This document shows positions 54,381-63,081 of a stretch of DNA of 64,000 nt, in pieces. A model generated the notes under the pieces. It had not been told where the DNA came from, did not search any database, and saw nothing but the letters and a program-made list of their open reading frames with translations. Position 1 is the first letter of the stretch; each line of letters opens with the position of its first letter. Both the position numbers and the translations under genes were made by a program. The DNA is from Deltaproteobacteria bacterium (GTDB lineage: Bacteria; Myxococcota_A; Polyangia; Haliangiales; Haliangiaceae), in assembly GCA_013812655.1 (NCBI GenBank), contig JACCTC010000081.1, forward strand, positions 1 to 64,000, written 5' to 3'.

Positions 54381-54480
54381 CCGGCGCACACGACGCTGGT
54401 CACCTGTAACGTCGCCCGCAACACCTCGATCCGGCTTGCCAAGCCGTTTCGCGGCCTTGCATGCTGGCTCGACCCTTGCT

Positions 54481-54486
54481 TATCGT
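54481..54486 (+). promoter_or_regulatory. -10-like hexamer TATCGT
   Basis: TATCGT ends 7 nt before ATG 54494, and gaaccgc between shows no ribosome-binding site. It supports the start of the M23 peptidase gene. Confidence 0.4.
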
Positions 54487-54493
54487 GAACCGC

Positions 54494-55369
54494 ATGCACG
54501 CTGCCTGTCGCACCCTCTTCGCCACGCTGCTCGCGGTCGCGCTCGCGGCTTGCGCGGGTCAAATCACCGGCGAGGATCTCGACCCGGCCAGCACCGACGA
54601 GGAGATCGGCGACGACGGCCCGCTTCCGGAGGACGAGCCGTCCGACGACGTGCCCGTGGATGTGCCCGACGTCGACGAGAACGTGTTCCAGTTGCCGTTT
54701 CCGTGCGGCGAGGTCTGGGCCGGCCAGACGCGCACGAACCACAGCCCGCAGCTCTCGGTCGACTTCAATCGCGCCGACGACGACGGCGACACCGTGGTCG
54801 CCGCGGCGAGCGGCACGATCACCCGCGTCGCGAACACCGGCAGCACGAGCTACGGGCGCTGGATCGAGATCGCGCACAGCGGTAACCGGCGCACGCGCTA
54901 CGCGCACCTGTCGTCGCAGACCGTGACCGTCGGCCAGTTCGTGCGTCGCGGACAGAAGATCGGCACGCTCGGAAACACCGGCGGATCGACCGGTCCGCAC
55001 TTGCATTACGAGCAGCACCTGAACGGCATGGCCGTCAGGGTGGTGTTCGACGAGAAGCCCTCGCTGTATTACGGCTCGAAGAACTACACGAGCCAGAACA
55101 GCTGCGGGGTCGAGGCCGGCAGCGTCGTCGGTCGCGTCAACACCGACGGCGCGGATCTCGTCGTTCGCGCGGGCGCGAGCACCGCGACCGCCACCGTCGG
55201 CAGCGTCGCCGATGGTGCGATGGTCGTCATCACCTGCCAGACGCAGGGCGAGTCGGTGACCGGCACCTACGGAACATCGACGCTCTGGGACAAGATCGGC
55301 ACCGGCTACATCCCCGACGCGTTCGTGTCGACCGGCTCCGACGGCCAGGTCGCGCCGGACTGCCCGTAG
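54494..55369 (+). CDS. M23-family metallopeptidase lipoprotein with SH3-like domain
   Basis: 291 residues. Signal (RTLFATLLAVALAACAG) ends in lipobox LAAC. An acidic linker (about 25-65) precedes the LytM/M23 domain with metal-binding pieces NHSPQLSVDFNRADDDGDTV (His and Asp), RYAHLSSQTVTVGQFVRRGQ and GSTGPHLHYEQ (HxH). A bacterial SH3-like domain ends the protein (VVGRVNTDGADLVVRAGAST, then DKIGTGYIPDAFVST). It likely cleaves peptidoglycan cross-bridges or prey/secreted peptides. ATG 54494 is chosen from signal position and promoter spacing. Confidence 0.9.
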   Translation: MHAACRTLFATLLAVALAACAGQITGEDLDPASTDEEIGDDGPLPEDEPSDDVPVDVPDVDENVFQLPFPCGEVWAGQTRTNHSPQLSVDFNRADDDGDTVVAAASGTITRVANTGSTSYGRWIEIAHSGNRRTRYAHLSSQTVTVGQFVRRGQKIGTLGNTGGSTGPHLHYEQHLNGMAVRVVFDEKPSLYYGSKNYTSQNSCGVEAGSVVGRVNTDGADLVVRAGASTATATVGSVADGAMVVITCQTQGESVTGTYGTSTLWDKIGTGYIPDAFVSTGSDGQVAPDCP

Positions 55370-55409
55370 CTCGCGGCTCGCGTCTTCGTGATCGCAGTCC
55401 TCGCCGCGA

Positions 55410-56021
55410 TCAACCGAGCACGGCGACCGTCATGCGCGCGAGCAGGCCCTTCGCCGCCGCGCGCTCGCCTGCGAACACGGCCGTTGCCTCGTCGCGTGCT
55501 GCAGGTGGCATGCGCGCGAGGATCGAGCTACGCGCGAAGTCGACCGGCGCGCAGATGAGCGCGAACAGCGGACGCCATTCGGGCGGCAGCTCGTCGACGA
55601 TCTCGACGACGAGCGATTCTTCGAGAAACACCAGCTTTGCAGCGAGCTCGCGAAGGACCGGCTCGTTCGCACCGCCGCCAGGGGCCGCAGCGTTCGCGAT
55701 CGTGGCGAGGAGCAGTGCCGCACACGCGCGGATCGCGACCGGGATGGGCGCGGAGGCACACGTCGCGAGCAGCCCATTGATCTCCCGCTTCGCGACGGGT
55801 TGCAGTCCACCCTCCGGTTTCCACAAACAATCCCACGCGTCCCAGAATGAAGCGCGGCGCTCCTCGAGATCTGGATCGTACAGGCCACGGCCCGAGCGGC
55901 TCAGCGTATTTGTCAGGATGCGCTCGTCGAGCTCGGTCAGCCCCCAAAATTCTCGGTTCTCGCGCGCGACCGCATCGATCGCTTCCTGCCGACGCTGTGC
56001 CGGCGTCTTTCGCTTCGCCAT
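55410..56021 (-). CDS. Hypothetical helical protein
   Basis: 203 residues, cytoplasmic, helical, with a basic N-terminus (AKRKTPAQRRQEAIDAVARE), WGLTELDERILTN, Trp-rich WDAWDCLWKPEGGL and an Ala/Leu-rich C-terminal half. No family recognised. It starts 15 bases after the end of the frameshifted TIGR02996-type gene and probably belonged to the same unit. A CGGGAG site lies just upstream of the ATG. Confidence 0.6.
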   Translation of the reverse strand: MAKRKTPAQRRQEAIDAVARENREFWGLTELDERILTNTLSRSGRGLYDPDLEERRASFWDAWDCLWKPEGGLQPVAKREINGLLATCASAPIPVAIRACAALLLATIANAAAPGGGANEPVLRELAAKLVFLEESLVVEIVDELPPEWRPLFALICAPVDFARSSILARMPPAARDEATAVFAGERAAAKGLLARMTVAVLG

Positions 56022-56036
56022 CGCTCCCGATGTGTA

Positions 56037-56460
56037 TCAGCCGGAATCGTGATTGCGAGCAACGGCGACCGGCCAGATGTTGGCGTTCTCCGGCCGCCGC
56101 GCGATGACGTGTCCGGAGGCGTCCAGGCCGCGCACCGTCGGCGTGAGGTCGTCGGTCAGGAACACGAAGCGCCAGTGGTCCGAGGTGGCTCGGCTGGGCC
56201 GTGTAATTGATGCCGCGGCGCAGGTGGATCCCGCGGAGCAAGCCGAGGCACGTGCCGACGGTCAGGTCGTCGTCTCCAAGAACCTTGCCGGCGAGCACTC
56301 GAAACGCAGCATGGTCGGCCGCGCTCGGCAGCTCCCGAATCGCCAGCTCGCGCGCTATCCGCACGCCGCGTGGATCGCCCTGGACCTGCAACCAGTCTGC
56401 ATACACGGACCACTCCTCGAGATCAGCCGAGGTCGCGGGCAAGTGAACGGGCCGGTCCAT
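56037..56460 (-). pseudogene. TIGR02996-type (Myxococcus repeat-companion) protein gene with a frameshift
   Basis: The first part (56460 to about 56190) encodes VYADWLQVQGDPRGVRIARE, the signature of TIGR02996 domains found at the N-terminus of myxobacterial proteins, and then RGINYTAQP. In that frame the sequence turns into Arg/His-rich noise. Removing one base near 56178-56195 continues as ATSDHWRFVFLTDDLTP, then RGLDASGHVIARRPENANIW, to a stop at 56037-56039. Intact length would be about 140 residues. The same caveats apply as for the other frameshift: genuine inactivation or sequencing error. Confidence 0.65.
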
Positions 56461-56547
56461 CCCGTGAAGGACGCCCTGATTCGACCGACGCGATCAGCAC
56501 CGATGCCACCGAAGGGCGTGCTCCGCCGCGTCGGCTTACCGGACAGC

Positions 56548-56925
56548 TCAACAGGCCGATTCGAGGCTGCGCAGCAGACGCGTCACGTTCACGGGCTTCG
56601 AGATGAAGTCGGCCTCGATACCCGTCGGGTCGCCATAAGCGGATACGACGATGATCGGGATCTCGCGAAGGCGCGGCTCGACCTCGCAGGTCGCGAGGAA
56701 GGAGTAGCCGTCCATGTCCGGCATCTTCAGGTCGACGACGATCGCGCAAGGCGCGCTGGACTTGTCCTCGCGCGTCTCGAGCCATGTCAGCGCGCTGGTC
56801 GCCGACGTACAGGTCTCGACGACGTAGCCGCGATCGACGAGCAGCTCCCGGATGCTGGTGCAAAACTCCACGTCGTCGTCGATGACGAGAACGCGCTTAT
56901 CACAGCCTGGAGGGCCCTCCGTCAT
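56548..56925 (-). CDS. Single-domain response regulator
   Basis: 125 residues forming one receiver domain: acidic pocket VLVIDDDVEF, phospho-acceptor Asp in AIVVDLKMPDMDGYSF, Ser/Thr in IIVVSAYGDPTG and Lys in FISKPVNVTRLL. No output domain. The ATG has AAGGAG about 8 nt upstream and overlaps the stop of the hybrid kinase gene by 4 bases. The likely pair is kinase to regulator, which may act as a diffusible CheY-like protein. Confidence 0.92.
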   Translation of the reverse strand: MTEGPPGCDKRVLVIDDDVEFCTSIRELLVDRGYVVETCTSATSALTWLETREDKSSAPCAIVVDLKMPDMDGYSFLATCEVEPRLREIPIIVVSAYGDPTGIEADFISKPVNVTRLLRSLESAC

Positions 56926-58121
56926 GTACGTGCTCCTTGAAGTTTCGGTGCGTGCCGCGGCCAGCACGTCGTGAACGTCGTGCCCGTCTCTGCCGTCGAC
57001 TGCACGTCGACGGAGCCGCCATGTGCACGCAAGATCTCGTGGACGATGAAGAGGCCAAGGCCGAGGCCTCCGCCGCTGTTGGAGCCCTGGCGGAAGGGCT
57101 CGAAGATGGTTGCCATCTGCTCCGCCGGGATCGCCTTACCGGTGTTGTGGATCGCGACGGTGACCTCGTCGGTGCTGCCGGTCGCGGTGACCCGTAGCTC
57201 GCCGACGCCATGCGTCAGCGCATTCGCGAGCAGGTTCGAGATCACCTGCTCGACGCGCTCGCGATCCCACTCGCCGACGAGGTCGCCAGCACGCTCGAGG
57301 TGGATCTTGCGGTTACCGTGGAGCAGTGAGATCTCGTCGATCATCGACGCGCAGATCTCGCCCATGTTCGCGCGCCGCGGAATGATCGGGATGCCGCCGG
57401 CGGCCTGCCCGCGCGTATAGTCGATGATGTCGCGAATCAGCGCGGCCATTCGCTCGCCGTTGCGCGCGATGCGCAGCACGCTCTCGCGATCCTTGGCACC
57501 GAGGGTCTGCCCCATCAGCATCATGCGCGCGCTCATGAGCATCGCGCTGAGTGGATTGCGCAGATCGTGCCCGAGCACGCCGAGATAGAGATCCTTGGTG
57601 CGGTTCGCGGCGGAGGCTTGTTCGAGCGCCGCCTTGGCCTGGATGATCTCCGTGTGTTGCTTGGCGATCATGCGCTCGCGTCGCCGCAGCTCGGCGCCGC
57701 GGCGGTGCAGCGTGAGCAGCACCTCGAGCTTCGCGCGTAGCTCGTTGGCGTCGACGGGCTTCATGAGGAAGCCGAGCGCACCGAGCTCGTAGCCGCGACG
57801 CTCGGTGATCCAGTCAGGCTCCTCGGCGGACAGGAACAGCACGGGAACGTTACGACCGTGATGGTGCCGGCGAAGCTTCGTCACGATGGCGTGGGCGTCC
57901 TCGCCAGGCAGGTGCACGTCGATCAAGATCGCGGCGAGCTCGCTGGACACGCCGATGCGGAGCGCCTCTTCGCCGCTGTGCGCCTCGGCGATCCGCGCGA
58001 GCGGCGCGACCATGCCGCACAGAATCGCCCGGCTCTCCCGGTCCGGATCGACGAGCAGGATCTCGGGCTCGGAGTCCGGAACAGCGTCGTCGACGACGCG
58101 AAGTGGCTGAGAGCTGGACAC
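56922..58121 (-). CDS. Hybrid sensor kinase: receiver followed by histidine kinase
   Basis: 399 residues without a TM. Residues about 18-135 are a receiver (ILLVDPDRESR, phospho-Asp in ILIDVHLPGEDAHAI, FLMKPVDANEL). A coiled coil (about 137-175) leads to the HisKA domain with the phospho-His in LGVLGHDLRNPLSAM (about 185). The ATPase domain has N-box VEQVISNLLANALTHG, G1 VAIHNTGKAIP and G2 SGGGLGLGLFIVHEIL. The start GTG 58121 directly abuts the TAA of the upstream ADYC lipoprotein gene, and its stop overlaps the response regulator. Confidence 0.92.
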   Translation of the reverse strand: MSSSQPLRVVDDAVPDSEPEILLVDPDRESRAILCGMVAPLARIAEAHSGEEALRIGVSSELAAILIDVHLPGEDAHAIVTKLRRHHHGRNVPVLFLSAEEPDWITERRGYELGALGFLMKPVDANELRAKLEVLLTLHRRGAELRRRERMIAKQHTEIIQAKAALEQASAANRTKDLYLGVLGHDLRNPLSAMLMSARMMLMGQTLGAKDRESVLRIARNGERMAALIRDIIDYTRGQAAGGIPIIPRRANMGEICASMIDEISLLHGNRKIHLERAGDLVGEWDRERVEQVISNLLANALTHGVGELRVTATGSTDEVTVAIHNTGKAIPAEQMATIFEPFRQGSNSGGGLGLGLFIVHEILRAHGGSVDVQSTAETGTTFTTCWPRHAPKLQGART

Positions 58122-59066
58122 TTACGGCGTGAGGCCGCCGGAGGGTGTCTCGTTCACGAGCAGGGTGCCGAGGCCATACGCATTACCACCGCAGCCCACC
58201 TCGACCCGCGCGTCGTAGCACGGGATCCCGGCGCGCGACCGGTTCAGCGGGTTGAAGCAGCGGGCGCCGTTCTGGTCCCACTCGGCCTCGAACACCCAGC
58301 TCTCGGTGTCCTGCTGGATCCCGAGCTGGTCATACACGTTCACACGGTTGCCGTTCTGCGTGTAGCTGGCACCCGTGCCGCAGTAGTCGCCACGCATGAG
58401 CCGGATGCAGGACTGGTGATGCCCCGCGAGGCTCACCGTGCCGAAGCTCTCCCACGGCTCGTAGCCCATCGCGATGCACTTGGCGATCGCGCCCGTGCCT
58501 TCGCAGGCGAACGTGAACTTGTCCGTCGACGCACTGTGCGCGCCGCCGCCAGCCACGCCTTGACGGTGGTCCCAGATACCATTCACGGGGATCGCCGCGC
58601 GTGGACCGCTCGCGTCCTCGCAGACCGGATACCAGATGTTGTCGGTCTCGCGGTACTCGATGAAGTAGCGCCAGGTCGTGTCACCTGCTGCGGCCGGAAC
58701 GATGTCGCGCACGCGTACGCGGACCGTGCGTCCATCGCCGCGCATCGCCTGGAACTCGGCCTGGATGAAGCCCAAGCCTGTCTGCGTACCATCGGCGGTC
58801 GCGAACACGGTCCGGTTCAGCGTGACGGTCACGCTCTTGCCGTTGAGCTTCACGCCCTGAAGGCTCGTCCAGATCGTGAACGTGCCGGCGTCAGGCCCGT
58901 TGAGGTTCTGGCCATTCAAGTTTTGACCGTTGAGGTTCTGGCCGTTCAAGTTCTGGCCGTTGAGGTTCTGCCCGTTCTCGATGACCAATGGCGTCTCGGT
59001 CTGAGACAGGTCCTCGGTCGTCGTGCACGCGGCGATCAACAACAGGCCTAGCGTGATGCGATGCAT
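58122..59066 (-). CDS. ADYC-domain lipoprotein with NGQNL pentapeptide repeats
   Basis: 314 residues. Signal HRITLGLLLIAACTTTED has lipobox AAC. Residues about 30-55 are five NGQNL/NGQNLNG-like five-residue repeats, pentapeptide-repeat-like. The rest is an ADYC domain, a family seen in myxobacteria. Its hallmark RLMRGDYCGTGASYTQNG is followed by VFEAEWDQNGARCFNPLNR and conserved cysteines (VCEDASGP, FACEG, KCIAMGYEPW). It is presumably surface exposed. It abuts the histidine kinase gene on the same strand, hinting that it may be the sensory or target protein of that two-component system. Confidence 0.8.
   Translation of the reverse strand: MHRITLGLLLIAACTTTEDLSQTETPLVIENGQNLNGQNLNGQNLNGQNLNGQNLNGPDAGTFTIWTSLQGVKLNGKSVTVTLNRTVFATADGTQTGLGFIQAEFQAMRGDGRTVRVRVRDIVPAAAGDTTWRYFIEYRETDNIWYPVCEDASGPRAAIPVNGIWDHRQGVAGGGAHSASTDKFTFACEGTGAIAKCIAMGYEPWESFGTVSLAGHHQSCIRLMRGDYCGTGASYTQNGNRVNVYDQLGIQQDTESWVFEAEWDQNGARCFNPLNRSRAGIPCYDARVEVGCGGNAYGLGTLLVNETPSGGLTP
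58905..58975. repeat. Five tandem 15-base repeats (NGQNL coding)
   Basis: The plus-strand unit gttgaggttctggcc and its variants (gttcaagttctggcc, attcaagttttgacc) are repeated head to tail about five times, in frame, within the ADYC lipoprotein gene. Differences are mostly synonymous, so the peptide repeat is under selection or recently amplified. Confidence 0.8.
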
Positions 59067-59098
59067 TTTCGCGTGGCTTGGGAGCAAGTTGCGTTCCA

Positions 59099-62059
59099 CT
59101 ATTCGACGATTGCTGCAGGCGACGAAGCGCACACCCGGAGGCCGACCGTGAGGTCGCGATAGCTCGCCTCGGGCAGCTCACGGTTCGTGACCCTCGCTGT
59201 ATTTCCTGCGAAATAGTAGCTCCCACCACGCGCGACGACCTGCTCGGAAACGAGGCTCGAGCTGACCCACTCCCAGACGTTGCCGCTCAAATCCGTGACG
59301 CCGAACGGGCTCGTGCTCCGCGGATGGCTACCGACCTCGTCGGGCCCGAATCCGCCGGCGCTGATGCGCGCCTCGGGCGTGACGGTCAGCGTGAGGTGCG
59401 CAGGTGCCGCGAGGCGGGCACGGCGCGCACCGTCGGCGTCGTACGCGGCGAGCCGCGCGACGAGCTCGTTGTACTCCTCACGGCGGCCGTCGTCATCGGC
59501 GAGCAGCGCGCGCTCGAGGAGCACGTCGCCATAGCGTGCACGAACGTCCGTGCGATCCGCATCCCGGAGCAGCGCACGCTCGAGCGCCGCCGCCGCATCC
59601 GCGAGCCCGACGCGCGCGACGGCGGTCTGATCGAGCATCGTCTTCCAGGTGCGCTCCGCGTCGGCCGTCGCCTTGCGATCCCACGCCGCGAACGCGGCAG
59701 TCCGAGCTGCCGCACGGCTCGTCATCGCGACGTGCGCCGCATCGAGGCGAGCATCCGCGGCCGTGAGCTCGGCGGCGACGGCGCGGTTCACGTCGCGCCG
59801 GTGTACGAGCCGCGTCCCCGCATACGTGCCGACGACGGCAAGCAGTGCGGCGGCGACGAGACCGCGCCGCACCCACCGCACCGTGCGACGCGCACGTCGT
59901 GACTCCGCGACGAACGCGCGCTCGCGGCTGGCGATCCCCTCGAGGGCGCGCTCGTCGAGCTCGGCGAGCTGACGGCCGCTCCACAGCAGATCGCGCTGCT
60001 TGCCGGCGCGCTGCCACTCGGCGGCGGCGTGCTCCAGGCGATGGCGTGCGGCGCGCAGCTCCGCCTCCTCGGCGAGCCAGTGCGCGAGCGTGCCCCAGCC
60101 GCGTACAAGCGCCTCGTGTGCGATCTCGTACGTCGCGCCCTCGGGCGCTTCGCTCGCGACGAGCAGGCGACCGCGGACCAGCGCCTCGAGAACCACCGGT
60201 GCGCTCGGCGAGACGGCGCGCAGCTCCTCGTCGCTGCGGCGTGCGCGCGTGTCGTCGACCGTGACGAGCCGCAGCAGCAGCTGGCGTGCGACGAGCCGCT
60301 CGGGCGCGGACAGCGAGACGAGCACCGCGTCAGCGTGACGCGCGAGCGCGCCCGATACGCCGCCCACGGAGGCGAGCGCGGCGGCGGTGATCGTGTTGGT
60401 CTCGCGATCGCGGCGCTCCCACAGCTCGGCGAGCGTGAACTGCAAGAGCGGCAGCGAGCCCTCGGCTGCGAGCGTCGATTCGACGAGGCTCGTGACGAGA
60501 TCGTCCGACTCGTACGTCGCGCCCTTCAGCGAAGCGGGACCGACGATCGCCTCTCGGATGTCGGCCTCGAGCATGGGACCGAGCAGCAGCAGCGCGGGTG
60601 GCAGCCGCTCTGCGAACGCGGGCAGCCCGGCGAGGCGCGACAAGAAATCACTGCGCGCGGTAGCGATCACGCGTGCGCCTGGCAGGCCATCGGCGAGCGC
60701 GCCGAGCGCCTCGGACACGCGCGCCGCCTCGTCGCCGCTCTCGAGCGTGACGAGCTCCTCCATCTGGTCGATGTACAGGAGCAGGCCGAGCTCCTCGCGC
60801 AAGGCACCGCGCACGACGCGCCCGAGATTCCTCGGCTCTTGCTCGAGCGTGCGCGTGACCTCGTCGACGGGCAGGCCGAGCAGCTGCGCGAGCAGCGTCG
60901 ACACGTTGCGCAGCGGCGTGCGGCCCGGGACCGTTCGACCGACGATCCAGCGGCGACCGTCCTCGAGCGCGCCGTCGGCGATCGCCGGCAGCACGCCGGC
61001 CGCGCAGAGCGAGGACTTGCCGACGCCGGAGTCGCCGGTCACGACGAGTAGGGGCTCGGCACGCAGCCGCTCGATCGCGAGCTGCAGGGGGCGCGTGCGG
61101 CCGAAGAACAGCGCGCGGTGCTCGGCCTCGTAGGTGCGCAGGCCGCGATACGGATTACCCTCGGGCACCGCTGCGTGGCCGCGCGTCGGCGAGATGACGT
61201 CGAGCGCGCTCAACAGCTCGTCCGCGTTGCCGTAGCGTGCATTGCGGTCGAGCTTCAGGCAGCGATCGACCACGCGCGCGAAGCCCTCCGGCACGGTCGG
61301 CGCGATCGCGTGCAGCGGCCGCGGCGCCTCGCGCTGGGTCTCGTTCGCGAGCTCCTTCACCATGAGGTGTCGGAATGGTCCGGCGCCCGCGAGCAGCTCG
61401 TACATCACGAGGCCCAGGGAGTACAGGTCCGAGCGCGCGTCGAGGCCTTCGCCGCGCCACGCCTCGGGGGACATGAAGTACGGTGTCGCGACGACGCCAT
61501 CCTCGGCGGGCGCGCTCGAGTCCTCACCGCTCTTGAGGTCTTCGGCGCGGGCATCTTCGGGCGTCTGCGGGACGTCGAGCAGCGCCGCGAGTCCGAAGTC
61601 GACGAGCTTGGCCTCACCGCCATCCGCGACGACGATGTTTCCCGGCTTGATGTCGCGATGGAGGACGCCACGTCGGTGCGCCGCGGCGAGCCCGCGTACG
61701 ACGTCGGTCGCGATCCGCAGCATGATCTCCGGTGCGACCGGCTTCTCGAACTGATCGAGGCTCTTGCCGCGCACGAGCTCCCAGACCAGGTATGCATGCA
61801 GCTCGATGCGTCCGACGCGATAGAGCGTCGCGACGTTCGGGTGCTGGATGCGCGCGGCCGCGCGCGCCTCGTTGAGGAAGCGAGCCAGGAGGGTCTCGTC
61901 GAGCGCGGGGATGAACTTCACCGCGACGTGACGGTCGAGCAGCGTGTCGTGCGCGACGTGCACGACACCCGTGCGTCCGCGGCCGAGCTGCTTGACGAGC
62001 TTGTACTCGTCGAACTCGGATGGCGGCGTCCATGCCGGCGGACGCGGGAGTGGAGACAT
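59099..62059 (-). CDS. Ser/Thr kinase-nSTAND-NTPase with a truncated FGE-like C-terminus
   Basis: 986 residues. Residues about 20-290 are a Ser/Thr kinase (HVAVKFIP Lys, LHRDIKPGNIVVAD near 134, LVDFGLAAL, TPYFMSPEAW). Residues about 310-720 are an nSTAND NTPase (NPYRGLRTYEAEHRALFFGR, Walker A VTGDSGVGKSSLCAAG near 338, Walker B LLLYIDQMEELVT). A TM lies near 728-748. The tail begins with LTLTVTPEARISAGG and jumps to FGPDEVGSHP, then VTDLSGNVWEWVSSSL and VARGGSYYFAGNTA, the last 90 residues of a formylglycine-generating-enzyme-like domain. The front of that domain is missing without a stop. ATG 62059 opens on the kinase. Confidence 0.88.
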   Translation of the reverse strand: MSPLPRPPAWTPPSEFDEYKLVKQLGRGRTGVVHVAHDTLLDRHVAVKFIPALDETLLARFLNEARAAARIQHPNVATLYRVGRIELHAYLVWELVRGKSLDQFEKPVAPEIMLRIATDVVRGLAAAHRRGVLHRDIKPGNIVVADGGEAKLVDFGLAALLDVPQTPEDARAEDLKSGEDSSAPAEDGVVATPYFMSPEAWRGEGLDARSDLYSLGLVMYELLAGAGPFRHLMVKELANETQREAPRPLHAIAPTVPEGFARVVDRCLKLDRNARYGNADELLSALDVISPTRGHAAVPEGNPYRGLRTYEAEHRALFFGRTRPLQLAIERLRAEPLLVVTGDSGVGKSSLCAAGVLPAIADGALEDGRRWIVGRTVPGRTPLRNVSTLLAQLLGLPVDEVTRTLEQEPRNLGRVVRGALREELGLLLYIDQMEELVTLESGDEAARVSEALGALADGLPGARVIATARSDFLSRLAGLPAFAERLPPALLLLGPMLEADIREAIVGPASLKGATYESDDLVTSLVESTLAAEGSLPLLQFTLAELWERRDRETNTITAAALASVGGVSGALARHADAVLVSLSAPERLVARQLLLRLVTVDDTRARRSDEELRAVSPSAPVVLEALVRGRLLVASEAPEGATYEIAHEALVRGWGTLAHWLAEEAELRAARHRLEHAAAEWQRAGKQRDLLWSGRQLAELDERALEGIASRERAFVAESRRARRTVRWVRRGLVAAALLAVVGTYAGTRLVHRRDVNRAVAAELTAADARLDAAHVAMTSRAAARTAAFAAWDRKATADAERTWKTMLDQTAVARVGLADAAAALERALLRDADRTDVRARYGDVLLERALLADDDGRREEYNELVARLAAYDADGARRARLAAPAHLTLTVTPEARISAGGFGPDEVGSHPRSTSPFGVTDLSGNVWEWVSSSLVSEQVVARGGSYYFAGNTARVTNRELPEASYRDLTVGLRVCASSPAAIVE

Positions 62060-62277
62060 GCGAAGCGCGTGGACTATAGCGAGCGTTCCGGCGCACGCAG
62101 TGCGGCTCGTACGGTCACTTTGCTGATCCCTCGCGTCTGGTCGCCGCGATTTTCCTCGGTCTAGCGGAGCTGTCGACGCGGTTCCAGAGCCGGACGAATC
62201 AGATGTCTCGTTCCCGTAAAGATCACGCGAACTTACGGTCGCGATTCGACTTTGAAATCGGGCCACCTCTTGAGGAT

Positions 62278-62895
62278 ATGAAGCATCTCGTCCTCGTCGT
62301 CGCCGCCGCCCTCGCCGCTTGCGTCATGCCCCAGTCGGGCGCGTTCGACCCCACCTACGCCACCCAGTCGCAGACGTCAGTACTCGAGGCGCGCGACGGC
62401 AACTGGCGCGACTACGCGCTGCCTTCGACCGAATGGCCAGCGCGCCTCGAGGCCGAGCTCCGCTACGTCGACGAGGTCATCCAGCAGCTGCGAACCGACC
62501 TCTGTGTTCGTGACGATGGGCTGTTCGCGATGGGCTTCAGCGGCGGTGGATCATTCTCCGGCGCCCTCGCGTGCCGTCGCCCCGATATCCGCGCGATCGC
62601 CGTGGGTGGGGCCGTTCTCTACGTGCCAGCCAGTGAGTGCACGCGTCCGCTTCCCGCGTGGATCACGATCGGGACGATGGAGCTCGAGCCCGCGCGTGAA
62701 GTGTACCGCGACACCTCCCGCGTTCTCGACGGCTGTACGGCGACCTCGGCACCGGTCGCTCCATCACCCTGCGTTGCCTATGATGGCTGCACGATGCCGA
62801 TCCACTACTGCCAGCACGCAGGTGGCCACATCTGGCCAGCATTCGCGAGCATGGCGACGTGGCAGTTCTTTCGCACGCAGCTGATGAAGATCTGA
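62278..62895 (+). CDS. Truncated PHB-depolymerase/feruloyl-esterase-like lipoprotein
   Basis: 205 residues. Signal KHLVLVVAAALAACVMP has lipobox LAAC. The nucleophile elbow GFSGGGSFSGALAC and a C-terminal GGHIWPAF with the catalytic His match secreted esterases of the LpqC/PHB-depolymerase family, and RYVDEVIQQLRTDLCVRDDG is the usual helix before the elbow. The 90 or so residues that normally form the first strands and oxyanion loop are missing: the signal leads within 30 residues into the middle of the fold. The hydrolase may be inactive. TTGAGGAT just precedes ATG 62278. Confidence 0.65.
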   Translation: MKHLVLVVAAALAACVMPQSGAFDPTYATQSQTSVLEARDGNWRDYALPSTEWPARLEAELRYVDEVIQQLRTDLCVRDDGLFAMGFSGGGSFSGALACRRPDIRAIAVGGAVLYVPASECTRPLPAWITIGTMELEPAREVYRDTSRVLDGCTATSAPVAPSPCVAYDGCTMPIHYCQHAGGHIWPAFASMATWQFFRTQLMKI

Positions 62896-63081
62896 TTGGA
62901 GGCATCGGTCTCGAGGTCGCGCATTCGCGTGTTCGAGGCCGACAAGCTGACGGCGACGGCGCACCACCGCGGCCAGCCCCATGTGGTCGCGACTTCGGGT
63001 CGTGGCTGCCCATCCAGGTCAATTGCGGCAACGGGCTGGTTTGTGGAACCTCGTGCGCATCACCTGGGGCATGCTCGCAAC

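Noticed and set aside
58905-58975. CRISPR-like regular repeats
   Set aside because: Units are contiguous 15-mers with no spacers and encode an in-frame peptide repeat; no cas genes.
62896-63081. Upstream extension of the 63082-63831 gene to ATG-like starts at 62896
   Set aside because: The extra 62 residues are not protein-like, and the CATGCT hexamer plus GTG 63082 give a better start.
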